In this document: in pieces, positions 12,701 to 24,700 of the stretch
Position numbering within the stretch: position 1 is the first letter of the stretch
Layout of the letters: every line of letters begins with the position of its first letter
Source: Durusdinium trenchii
Taxonomy: Eukaryota; Sar; Dinophyceae; Suessiales; Symbiodiniaceae
Assembly (NCBI GenBank): GCA_963970005.1
Contig: CAXAMN010021224.1
Span: 929,738 to 993,737, forward strand
Reading direction: 5' to 3'
Length of the DNA stretch: 64,000 nt
Translations under genes and position numbers: made by a program
Notes under the pieces: generated by a model
What the model saw: the letters and a program-made list of their open reading frames with translations, nothing else
Told to the model about the DNA's origin: nothing
Databases searched by the model: none

Positions 12701-15700
12701 GTTGTTTTGAATAAAACAATGACAAGTCGTTCGTTTGTGCTTCACGTGGCTGGATGTCAACACAGCAGGTGGTGGTTTAGAGGCTTGAAGGTTGAATTGT
12801 TCATGATCTTCGGACTTGTCGATGGGATTATGGAACCAACATCACCATCCTTTTACTCAAGTTTAAAAACATCAACATCAAGACTGGAACCTTTGATTTT
12901 GTTTGATCACACATACTTGTATGTGACATGTATGTGTTACGTTATGTTACGTTGAAAGATGAAAGATGTTGAAACACTAGAATCACTAGAACACCCCTTT
13001 GGAGCCTCGAAGCAGCCCAATCGATGTGCCAGTCGCACCTGTCGATCGTTCGCCCGAGTCCAGGATATGAGCGGGTGGATGTGCCTGCTGTGGGGGGGCA
13101 CCAAGGTTGACACACGCAAAATACGTTGGTTTAACATGCTGAAGCCGAAGCGAATGGCCAGTGGATTCTCGTTGGTTTGCTTTACCAACTGATACACAAC
13201 TGATGCATTTCGCGTAGTTCCACAACCGAAGAAGTTTGAATGGACTAGTCTGACACCAACCCTGAAGTTGTTCACATGTGTTGTTGCGGTTTTGCCCGTG
13301 TACATCGCAGGGCTTCTGGGATCGCATCTGAAGGCAGTCGATCCTCTGGAGGGGTCCGGACCCGAAGCAATCCCTGAGGGACTAAGGAGTGTGAACGGAG
13401 GGTTTGGGTATGTGATCAAATCCGTGAAGATCCACCCGCCATCCCCGCCATCGCCATCCCCTTGAGCCATGAGGCTCTCCGGATCGATGAAGTTGGAACG
13501 CTGAGGCTCCGCCTTTTGATCCAGAGAAAGGCAAGGTGAACTATGTGCAGATCAAGGAGCTGCGGGAAAGCAGCGAACGGAAGTGCTGCTAGGTTTGCTT
13601 TCACTCATCATGTGTGGATGGGGTCCGCCCCCGCAGAACCGAAGACCGTGCCGTTCAGGTGGTGCACTCCACGTCACCATGCCCATCTAGGCTCCTATAT
13701 CCTCAGGTTCGGTGGTTAGACCCCCTTGGCACCTACCCGAACCACCGAACCTCAGGAGGTGGGCCAGGAGCCCTAGGGATGATGATTTGAGGGAGTGTAG
13801 ACATCATGTGTCTTCAAGAGAGCATCCTGTTGTACTGCGTAGATGTAGACGCTTGGATTGATAACCCCCCCGATTTGCATGGTAAAACCTTATCAATGGG
13901 TGGTTTTATCAATCAAGCCTGAAAGCTAGCGAATTAGTTCCACGAAAACTCAGTGAAGTGAAGATGCTAGGCCATTATCTGGTACCGATGCTTGTGGGAC
14001 ATGATCTGAAATCAAGAGATGACGTGGGCAATGTCATCAAGTTGCAAACTGGACAAAAACAGCTTGTTTATCCGGCTGACCATCCAGAGTTTCCAAATGT
14101 GCCAGTGATGATTCCTACCCTTGGCAGCACGAGACTTGCTCTGTGCATGGCATGGCCATTGACCCGAAGCACAGATGCCAAAGCAACAAGCCCCGTGCTG
14201 TGTCAATATTACTTGAAGGCGCCTATTTCGGTGCGACAGCAGGTGTCCGTGAGGCGGTGTTGGCATCGCTGCAAGCAAACATTTCGGCTGGAATAAGGGT
14301 GGATGAATTGCAAGTGCAGTTGGCAGGGCTAATATATGGGCCGAATGAACAAGAGGATGAAACCTATGCTCATCTGTTGACGGATGCGACCATGACATTT
14401 GCCAAGCATCCAAGTCCAGAGGCGTACATGCGGCTCTTTCATCCAACATTATCAGTAGAAGGGCTCAAATTCCGTCGCGATTTCCGTGAGAACTCATTGT
14501 TGAGTGGAGAACTCAACGAAAGTGCTCACCAAGCTGGACTTCCAGCACCAAAGAGATCGCATACTGGATCCACTGTGGTCGCAGAGACGACAGTGGAAAT
14601 TGACGCAGATTTGTTTCATTCTGCTGGAGTAAAGGATGAAGAACAGGTTGAGCAACTTGCTGATGTGACGCGCGGTGCACCAAAGCACAAGAGACGCAAG
14701 ACTGCTTTGTCAAAGGATTCGGCAGAGAAAGTTGATGCGGCACTCTTGCTTGGTGTTGCCTCTGGGAACAAGCCGTCGAAAACGTCCGCACTGACCAAGC
14801 AGCGCAAGAAGAAGGCCGATAAAAAAGGCCAAAGCAGTGAAGTCAAAACAGGAGAGAAAATAGGACCTGGTTTTTCGGCTCTGCCTATGCTTGATGACAA
14901 AGTGCTTCCTGAGATTTTGTCAATACGTGAAGCCAAAAAGGCTCTTCATTTGAACTACCTTTGTGCCCAGAAGCAATTGGACATCATGATTTGCAATGCC
15001 AGACGCGACGAGCTCAGAAATTACACCAAGGTGGATGCCTACACTGAACGGTGCTTGAGAGATCAGCAAGTCCAGACAGACATGTGGAACAGTTTGGATT
15101 TGGACCTTGAGCCAGATGATCCAGACGACCGTGGCATGTCAGTTGAGGATTTGAAAGTGAAGATCCGATGCATTTACAAAAAAAGACTGTTGACAAGGCT
15201 GCTGCGAGGAAGGAGCACCAAGAAGGACAGGAAAAGAAGGAAGGCAAACACCGTGATGCTTTGCTGACCAACATTTTGAACAGAACGCCTGAAGAGCACT
15301 TTCAGCGTGCAGTTGAGTCGCAGGTTGTTGCCACACTGAGGAACATGAAGTCCAAAGGCCGTGGAGTCAGCAGTGCGGATGTCATCGATCGGCAACGTGC
15401 CATTGACCCCAGAGCAGTCTGCGTGGACGTTCTGCAGGGCAAGACTGTAGATCAGAGCGCGCTGTTTTTGAAGAGCTCTGAGTCAAAAAAAACGTACAAG
15501 CCCCCTCCTCCATGAATGCTGGAGGGGGCAAAGGTCAACCAGCCAAGAGCAAAGGCAAGACAGATGTTGGCACAGGCAAAGCAAAGCACCAGCTCAAAGG
15601 TGCGAAGTCAAAGGGGAAAGGCAAGAGCCTACCCCAAGGCTCCTCGCCCGACCAAAGAGGAAAGGGCAAGGATAAAGGCAAAGGGAGGAGCGAAGAGCAG

Positions 15701-18700
15701 ACCAACAGCTACGGGAAAGGCAAGGGAGAGTTTCCAGCAACCTCCAGGTGGTGGCAAAGGCTCGCGTCATGGAGGCAAAAGTGCAGGAAGTTAAAGAGAT
15801 CATCTGCAGACCAAGGGAGAGCCAGAGAAACACAGTGGTTCTTGTCTTCAACACGAGGCTTGAATTTTTCCTCCTGGTCTTCTCGGTCTGGCTCATTCCT
15901 TGTCGGCATGTCCCTAAGGGACTAGTTGTTCCGTGGCCTATTGAATTCGTGGTTTCTGCCTTTCATAAGAAACACCGGTTTGTGGAAAGCAAGGCTCCCA
16001 CTCTGAAGGAGATTGGAGGTGCGCTCAAAAAGTGGCAAGTAGTTTCACATGGTGGCATGCCTTTTCACATGGTTTTATTGAAAATACTGTCAGTGATTCG
16101 GTTTTTCTGAAATCAAAGAAACAGCGAGGGAGGATTGCGTGTCCAGTGCAGCTTCCTGAAAGTGTCACCACCCAAATGCGCTCGGTGTGCAGTGCTGTTT
16201 TCGAATGTTGCCGGAGGTCTAGAAGCAGATGTGTCTCTTCAAGCTTACGGCAGAAACTCCCCAGCATTGTTAGGTTGGGCTTTCAACTGCTCAGACAATC
16301 ACAGTGGGCAGTGGGTCCGACAGACAAAGATGGTGGGTTTGCGTTGGTCAGCCGTGACTCTTTTTGCAAGGCGAGACAAAGGGTTTTGGAACCGTCTGTC
16401 TATGATATGAGTTACATGCACGAGGGTAAAGCTGCTTATATATGCAATCCTTATGCTGGGGCGTGCAGGTTTGTTGCAAATGAATACATTGATGACAATA
16501 TGTCTCAAGCGCTGCTGCATGATGCAAAAGTGTTTGGGCTGGATGGTATTTTTGCAGAGTGCAGAGCACAGTGAAAACGCACAAGCCTGATGGGGCTGTC
16601 ACACTTCGCTCCCTGCACACCTCCGTGAACCACCCATTGAACCCGGGCATGGGTGCGCTACATTTTGTCACGACAGCTCAAGAACTTGCAACACCTGCTG
16701 CGAAACACAGAACAATTGATTGGCCAGCTTCAATCAGTTTGCATCCCACCTTCTGCAGTATTGGTCAAGTTCGACATCCGCGAGTTTTCCTGTCCGGAAA
16801 CCACCAAGACCTGTCCAATCTCTGTGCGGATTTTGTTGTCTTAGGTGATTCTGCGTGGGTGAAGCCATGCTTTCGTGAAATGCTGTACACAATACTGGAT
16901 GCGCAATATGTCGTTGACAAGTTGCGCTGCCAATCCAAGTGCTGGAAGGTAGTGAAAGGATCTGGTATGGGCCTCACGTGTTCTGCAGAGGTTAGCAATG
17001 CTGCTTTCTACATGCTGACTGAGAGAAATCTTCTGCTAGAGCCCGACATTCGGGCGGATTATGGCATCTTGTTTTACGGGAGATTTCATGATGATGGCCT
17101 TTTGATCTTGAACTGCCCCCAGGAGTCACGAATGGAGCTTTTCAGACTTATGAGCGTGAGATCCAAATTCTTTGAGCTGAAAATTGAGGAGGTGAGTCTT
17201 TCTGGCCTCAATATGTTGGACATTTACGTTCACAAAGGCCGTGGTTTGCTTAGCTCCGGATGTCTAGATTTTACACATTTCCAGAAGGTCACTTCCATTT
17301 GGCGACCGCTTGGCATTGACAGTGTGCACCCAAGGTATATGTTCACTTGTCATGGCCTTCTGCCATGATCCGAGTAGTGATCTTTCGGCATTGCTCCACA
17401 CCGAGTTCTGCAGAAAAAGCAGTGGCGGACTTCAAGATGCGTCTGTCCTTGGCGGGAATTCAAGTGCCGGAGTTCTCCCAAGCCAAAGCAAAACAAAAGC
17501 TGAAGCGAGGTGTGTCTTGGTTGGTTCTACCTTTCAGGCATGCTTGGCAAAGGGCTTCGATTCAGCGCGCAAACAATGATACGGCTCACGCGATGTTGGG
17601 AGAGGTGAGAGTGTCATGGAGGCTTGCGCAATCAGCCGCAATCACCGTGGCTCATCGCGTTCAGGAAGTGGACCCACCTAACCAGCTGATGAGTTGAATT
17701 TGTCTTTGGAGGTTGGAGGGGATGGACGGCGGAATATGCTCATATTCATACCTACATCAGGTAGCATTGGCCCAGACCGCTTAGCAACCGAGGGCACATT
17801 CATGCTTGCCAGTGCAGGAGGGCCAAAAAGTAGAGTTTTGTTCCTCAGTGCTGCCATAGTGATTTCCTGTGATGTCCTATATTGTCAGGTTCGGTGGTAG
17901 ACCCCCTTGGCACCTACCCGAACCACCGAACCTCAGGAGGTGGGCCAGGAGCCCTAGGGATGATGATTTGAGGGAGTGTAGACATCATGTCTTCAAGAGA
18001 GCATCATATTGTACTGCATAGGTGTAGACGCTTGGATTGATAACCTCCCCCGATTTGGATGGTATAACCTTATCAATGGGTGGCTTTATCAATCAAGAGT
18101 CCACAGTACTGCACTGATTTGTACGGAAGATCTTGTTGGTTCCATGTTCTTTTGGGAGCCAGCGATGTGAATTTCAGATCGTGATATGAAGTGTGTACCG
18201 GAAGAACGGCAATAGACCCAAACCCATTGGCCCGTGGGTCTCCCCACGAAAACACACACCCATACATGAAATGTGAAGAGATACTGTATCCCAAGACCCT
18301 CCAGACCTGAGGTTGCCTCTCAAACAAATACATCCGTCCCTATCACCTGAACTGCCCTCTATTTGACCCACCAACCACCCCGAAGTCTGCTCCAACGTCC
18401 TCTCAAAATAGGGATCATGTTTGGGTTCCAATGCATCCTCATAGCCATTATAGATTTATTCATCAGCATCTTCCTGATCGTTCTAGACCGTCCTTTGTAC
18501 CATCCCTAAAACTCCTGTCCCGTATCCTCAGAAGGTGGTTAGACCACGTTCGAACCCACCCCGTGTTACACATCCCCCAAGCCCCTAGCCCACCGAACCG
18601 TGTTTCGGTTTCAGTAGGCCAGACATGGCCAGACGGCCCCAGAGAGGGTCTTAAGACTCATTTGGCTGACCATGCGTCCCCCATGTGACACTGTTTGAAA

Positions 18701-21700
18701 CAAGAATCCATGTCCAGTTTGCACTTGCCTAGGTGATTTTTTCACGCGATGCCGATCGGCATCCGCTTTGTGAACCAACTGGCCAGGTACCCTGCATGGT
18801 GACCTTCGCCGCCTGGTCGCCCAAACCAGTCCGTCCCCGACTTGACCGGTCGAGTCATCCACAACGGCCGGTCGAGTCCACCGCTCCATCCGTTTTGTTT
18901 TTCTGTTCTGTTCTGCTCCTCACAGGATGGTTACTCAAATGAGGTGTGTGTGTGTGTGTGTGTGTTTCATGTTTTTTAAACATCAACCATATCTTGGAAA
19001 GAGTGAAATATGATGGGAGTGTTTGCTTCTGGAAAGTGTCTCAGCTCTTTCTTCTCTTCCCATGCAGAACCTCCGAAACTTCCGCCCGCTGCTCCGGCCT
19101 TCGCAGGAGCTACCGCAATGGGCACAAGTGGCCTTCAAGGGCACCGAACAGCTGGGAGACCACGGGGTGTTTCACGCGGGAGAACCAAAGGGCTGACGAT
19201 GTTTTAAACATGTTTAATCCCTCAGCAGGAGATCCTAAGGACTGGCAGGAAGAGGGTCCTTTTGACGGTGTTTTTGTTTGTTGTTTTCATTATATGCCAC
19301 AATGAATATTCATAAACATCAGCTGGTCAAACAGTTCAATATGTTTCCATTTGTCGAAAGTCCACTGAAAACCAACACGCACAACAGGCGCATGTTCATG
19401 TAGGTTTGTGTTCAGTTTTTTTTAATTGAGTTGTTTGTGGATGAACTGGATGAAGTCATGTGTCAACCCAAACGGACTTGTGCGAATCCGTTTGACTTGT
19501 TTCGTTTTTTGGGTGCTTCAAACCTGTTAAGTTATTATGTGAATCGATGTGCATCCGATGTTGTGACTCCATCAACGCCCTCAAGTGGCCTCCCCGCTAT
19601 TCTCTCCACATGAGGTTTTGGCGCATCTTGGTGGTTCCTGTCCTAGGCTGAATACCATCCAATCCATCGTCTTCAACGCTGCCTTTGGACGCTCGTCCGG
19701 AAGCCCAGCACCCGTGATCCGCCAGGGTTGGCATGGGTCACGACGGTCACACATGGGTTGCACCAGGGGGTTTGGGGGGACGTGTTTTTCAGCGTCCACG
19801 GACCTCCACAGACCGACTGGATGTGGAGGAGGTCCGTGGGGAACGCCTTTTTGAAGTTACTGGCAAAGAAACTCAAAGAAACATACTTGCACCAATGACC
19901 TCCATATCCTCCAATCAACCCGACTGAGGTCCCTAATAACGTTAGGCCTCCACCCTGGACCCCTAATAACTCCTTTCCACGTGTTTGTTGTTTTTTTTCA
20001 CCGCTCCAGGAGCAATCTTCAATCTTTCTGGGGCGGCATATCTTCCAGTGCCATGGATGGTCTAGGTTCTACAAGAACCTGACCCGGGGGCCGGTGGTCC
20101 AACTTGAAGGGCCCAGAGGTCCAGCTTTGAAGCTGTGAAAGATTCGCAGCCAGCTCAGGCAGAACCTGCTGATTTGTGCACCGACAGGCGCCTCCAACTG
20201 GAAAGGGTTCTCTTGGGACATCAGACCCTGCCAGGGAGTCACACCAGATCTCATCATGAATCATATCTCATCCAAGGACACCAGAGGCAATCCAGAAACC
20301 CTTTTGCGGCGTCTTTGGGACCACGAAAGTCAAAGAAGAACGATCACCAGAGGCAATCATGAAGCAGGTCAGACAACGTGTTTTTTCTCCATGACCCTTA
20401 GGGCACAGCGCCATGTGTAGATGTTGCTTGACAAGAGCTATGCCATGATTGAAATCGTCTACGAATGGACCAATGGCTATGCCATGCGACCCGTTTGCAT
20501 CGACCACCGACCCGTTTGATGGATCGGAACAGTCCAAGGGGCCCGGTCCATCGGTCCGGTTTCAAGCGTGAGTCCGTGGGTTCACCAGAGAAAAGCCATG
20601 AAGAACACCTATGTAACATCAGTTCTTCATTTAGAGAAAAGCCATGAGAAAAGCCAGAAATCCTGATTTTAAAGGATCCTCAGTTCTTAGATGTCTGGCC
20701 CCGAAGCATTTCTTAGGTGTGCGATTTCCCATGACACGATCCATTTGCATGGTGCCCTTTCCACGCTCACCCGCCAGGAGCCGGGAAGACAAACATCGCA
20801 GTGCTCACCATCTTGCGGCTCATCGGGCAGCATATGGATGCTGCAGGCAAAGCAGAGATGCTGCAGGAGTTGACTCGCCCTAAGGCTCCAATCAGATCCT
20901 CAAAAAGTTGGAGTTAGACCCCGCTGACACCCACCTCAACCACCGAAAACGGAGGTAGGCCAGGCCCAGTTGGGGTTCTGCCACCCAAGCGGCTACCCAC
21001 ACGATGTACAGAATCACAACTTCAAGATCTGGGGATTTGGAAGCTAGTGGCAGCCTGTTTCTCTAACCAAAAACCAAGCGGCCGGTGTCAACCCTTCAGA
21101 TGAGTTTCTGTGTGTGTGTGTGTTTGTTGTTGTTTTCCGTTGAAACCCAGTTTGGCCGATGTCGTGCATCGTTCTGAGCGAATTATTGCGAGCTCACTTC
21201 GCGAGGTACGAGGTAGAATAATTTCAAAACAAAATTATGCGAGGTAAGTCCAGCACCAGGATTCTTGACGTCTCAGGCCCTAGCCAGGCCTACTGGGTAA
21301 GGAACCTGTGCTGAGCAGCTCAAATAGGCAAGCCCCAAGAAACAATTCTATTTTGGCGAAATAGGATTTCATGATTGGGGATTGGTTTGCAGCCTTGTTG
21401 ATGTTGTCTTAAGCCCTAGCCAGCCCCACTAGGTCAGGAAACTGTGCTGAACAGCTCAAATAGGCAAGCCCCATAAAACAACCCTATTTTGGCGAAATAG
21501 GGTTTCACGACTGTGGATTGGTGTGCAGCCTTATTGACGCTGTCTTAATCCCTAGCCAGCCCCACTAGGTCAGGAAACTGTGCTGAGCAGCTCAAGTAGG
21601 CAAGCCCCATGAAAAAGCCCTATTTCGGCGAAATAGGGTTTCACGACTGTGGTTGGTTTCCACCCTTGTTGATGTTGTCTCGGGCCCTAGCCAGCCCCAC

Positions 21701-24700
21701 TAGGTATGGAAACTGTGCTGAGCAGCTCAAATAGGCAAGCCCCATGAAAAAGCCCTATTTTGGCGAAATAGGGCTTTACGACTGTGCATTGGTGTGCAGC
21801 CTTATTGATGCTGTCTTAATCCCTAGCCAGGTCAGGAAACTGTGCTGAGCAGCTCAAGTAGGCAAGCCCCATGAAAAAGCCCTATTTCGGCGAAATAGGG
21901 CTTCACGACTGTGGTTGGTTTCCACCCTTGTTGATGTTGTCTCGGGCCCTAGCCAGCCCCACTAGGTATGGAAACTGTGCTGAGCAGCTCAAATAGGCAA
22001 GCCCCATGAAAAAGCCTTACTTTTGCGAAATAGGGTTTCACGATTGTGGATCAGTCGGTAAGGAAACGCCCTTCTCACTTAAGCACTCCCGACCCGCGCG
22101 CAACGTACACGCGCGCGCGCGCGCACGCAACGTGGGAAAAGAGAAAAAGTTTCCAGAGGGTGGGGTCGAGCCTGAGCCTCGTGCTACGACGGTCGCGGTG
22201 TTTACAACTAGGCCGCTCGCGCGTCGATATGACAACTTGGGTCCCTAGTTCCAAACCTTAAAACAAACCCTTTTGGGCAAAAATTGGGATTCACAACGGT
22301 TGATTGGTTCGCCGCCGTTTTGGCCTGGTTTCCCAACCTACCAAGGCCTAGTAAGTAAAGATCATGAACCGCACAGCTCTAAAAGGCAAGCCCCCTGAAA
22401 CGACCCTATTTCGGCGAAATAGGGCTTCACGACTGTGGATTGGTTTGCAACCTTCTTGCTGCTGTCTCGGGCCCTAGCCATCCCCACTAGGCATGGAAAC
22501 TGCGCTGAGCAGCTCAAATAGGCAAGCCCCATGAAACGACCCTATCTCGGCGAAATAGGGTTTCACGACTGTGGATTGGTTTGCAGCCTTGTTGATGTTG
22601 TCTCGGGCCCTAGCCAGCCCTACTAGGCATGGAAACTGTATTGAGCAGCTCAAACAGGCAAGCCCCATGAAACAACCCTATTTCGGCGAAATAGGGTTTC
22701 ACGGCTGTGGATTGGTTTGCAGCCTTGTTGATGTTGTCTCGGGCCCTAGCCAGCCCCACTAGGCATGGANNNNNNNNNNCCCTAGCCAGCCCCACTAGGC
22801 ATGGAAACTGTGCTGAGCAGCTCAAACAGGCAAGCCCCATGAAACAACCCTATTTTTGCGAAATAGGGTTTCACGACTGTGGATTGGTTTGCAGCGTTGT
22901 TGATGTTGTCTCAGGCCCTAGCCAGCCCAAGTAGGTCAGGAAACTGCGCCTTGCAGCTCAATTAAACATAGACCATCCCCCCTCAAGAGAACACTTTTTT
23001 TTTCAAAGGCATTGGAGCCACCCACCCGCTCACTCGTGCCAGCCAAGCACAAGCAAACCCCGATCAGCCTCGTCCCTCCCAAGGGGTGCGTGTGCTGGTT
23101 GGGGGTCAAGAAGACAGATAGACAGACAGACAGAGAGACAGAGAGACAAGCCAGGCAGGCAGACGAGGTGACTGAAATTATTCAAATTAAACGAGGCGAG
23201 GTGAATAATTTCAAAACATTGAATTAAGACGAGGTACGAGGTGAACGAAATTAATGAAATTAGTTTAATTCACCCAGATCGTTGGCATCCAATCCACCGG
23301 ACTACAGGGGTGCCCAGGGAGGGACGATCCCTGCCTCATGTCCGGAGAGGACATGACCGAAAAGGGGAAAAGGGGAGCGACCCAAAAGAGAGAGAGGGTA
23401 CCTTTCTCCCTCCAGTTCGTACCCCATAGAAAGTTGCACATGTGACAGTCGACCCCATCAGAACACATGGTACGAACACTGGCACATGTGACCAGATGTG
23501 ACAGCTACGAACCACATGCTACAAACGTTCGGCCTGTTCCCGGAGGGTTCTTCGGACACTTCGCTTCAAGTGACCTCAACCCCGCGTGAGGCGGCCTGGG
23601 CCGTGACTTTAAGGTCCCGTTGGGGCTGGGGCTGGAGACGGCGTGGTTGGTCCTCTTGGGCCCTTGGGCTGGTTTATACCATTTATACCTGCTCGTTGTT
23701 CATACCGGATCGGGAAATGAGATCATCCTAGTGGTATGTTCACTGAGATGAGCAGTGTGTACTGTGTGTACTGTGCTCTGCTCTCATCCTACCGGCATCT
23801 AGGAACGCGTCGAAAGGTGCTTAGTCTCCTAGTCTCACGTACCCTGAAGCAGCGTGAGGGTTAGCTCATTCAGGCTCCATGATCAGCAGTCATGCTATGT
23901 CCTGACATGAACAAGGATATATTGTCAATTGTGTTTTGGCAATCACTCCTGTTGAAGTTTCTTTCTGTAGATATATTCAACCCTTTCAAGCATCCAGACA
24001 TCAGTCAACGTGTTTTGGGCGGCATCCCGACCGTGGTTTGTTAGTGCCAAAATGAAACGTGTGATGTGAGTCAAAAACCAGCGGCCTGAACCCCCCTGCC
24101 AAAATCTCCTGCGAGTTTTTTTGCAGACCATCCAAAATCTATAATCAGGTATTTCGAGTGGTAGGGATGTATCGGAGGCTTCCATAGGGTCTTCAATGGG
24201 GTGAAGGTATGGAACTATTCCATCTACAGGCTTGGCCTGGTGCCTGGTGCCTGGCGTCCGATCGGTCAAGAGGTGGTCTACATGGCTCCGATGAAAGCCT
24301 TGGTGCCGTGGACGAGACGACGAGAGCGCGCGGGGGACGGCACGAACGAGTTCGGCTTGGGGGAGGAGGATCACAACAGGGGTCGCCCAATTGAGATGCT
24401 GGTTTGTTTTAATGTCAATGATGAGTTCAATTACCTGAAGTAAGAGCTATGGGTGAACAAGAGCTATGGGACTATTTTGCGTGACTATTCATATCTAAGT
24501 GTAAGATGCATATGATGATATTTATATAGATATTCAACTATAGATACCATGACCATCCGAAGGGTGTCCAGTGGAGATCCCTGAGTAGAGTAGTCCAGCC
24601 AGGTCACCCAGACAGGATGGTCTGGTATGTCCTGGTCCTGGTATGTCATATTGTGTATGATAGACTTGCACCATGTATTATCGTGTATTGCCATATATTA

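Larger units (their letters stand above)
13693..18097 (+). mobile_element. Decayed retroelement with terminal direct repeats (Penelope-like RT)
   Basis: About 4.4 kb bounded by direct repeats of about 225 and 223 bp. In order it holds a basic ORF1-like protein, a Gly/Lys-rich KGKGK segment and a reverse transcriptase. The RT motif style (DKDGGF, KTHKPDG, FDIREF, GSGMG, RFHDD) is closest to Penelope-like elements, which often carry LTR-like direct repeats. No GIY-YIG endonuclease, RNase H or integrase was seen. Several frameshifts show that the copy is dead. It lies in a helicase intron. Confidence 0.72.
12074..19106. other. Large intron region hosting the retroelement
   Basis: It lies between the LPEGTQR and LPQWAQV exons. 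The whole retroelement (13693-18097) sits inside it, in the same orientation as the host gene, together with hairpin repeats near 12605-12688 and 18490-18545. The residues expected between the two exons may be on an unseen micro-exon. Confidence 0.5.
21278..22960. repeat. 136-bp tandem (satellite-like) array, about 11 units
   Basis: Units begin with CCCTAGCCAG at 21278, 21414, 21550, 21685, 21821, 21947, 22472, 22608, 22744, 22780 and 22916, a period of 136 bp. The unit at 21821 has a 10-bp deletion. Each unit carries GAGCAGCTCAAATAGGCAAG and a hairpin, CCCTATTTCG facing CGAAATAGGG. The array is interrupted by a foreign block at about 22052-22330 and by an N gap. Confidence 0.93.
20867..24272. 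other. Intron with 136-bp tandem array and SINE-like insert
   Basis: This 3.4 kb stretch between Walker A and motif Ia contains the tandem array (21278-22960), flanked on both sides by GAGGT..AATAATTTCAAAACA sequences (about 21205-21235 and 23196-23222). A GACA-rich run lies at 23109-23165. No exon was seen. Confidence 0.6.

Noticed and set aside
22038..22235. Minus-strand protein with [13 protein letters not shown]
   Set aside because: Peptides of this type are usually conceptual translations of tRNA-derived SINEs. The nucleotide A/B boxes explain it better than a gene.
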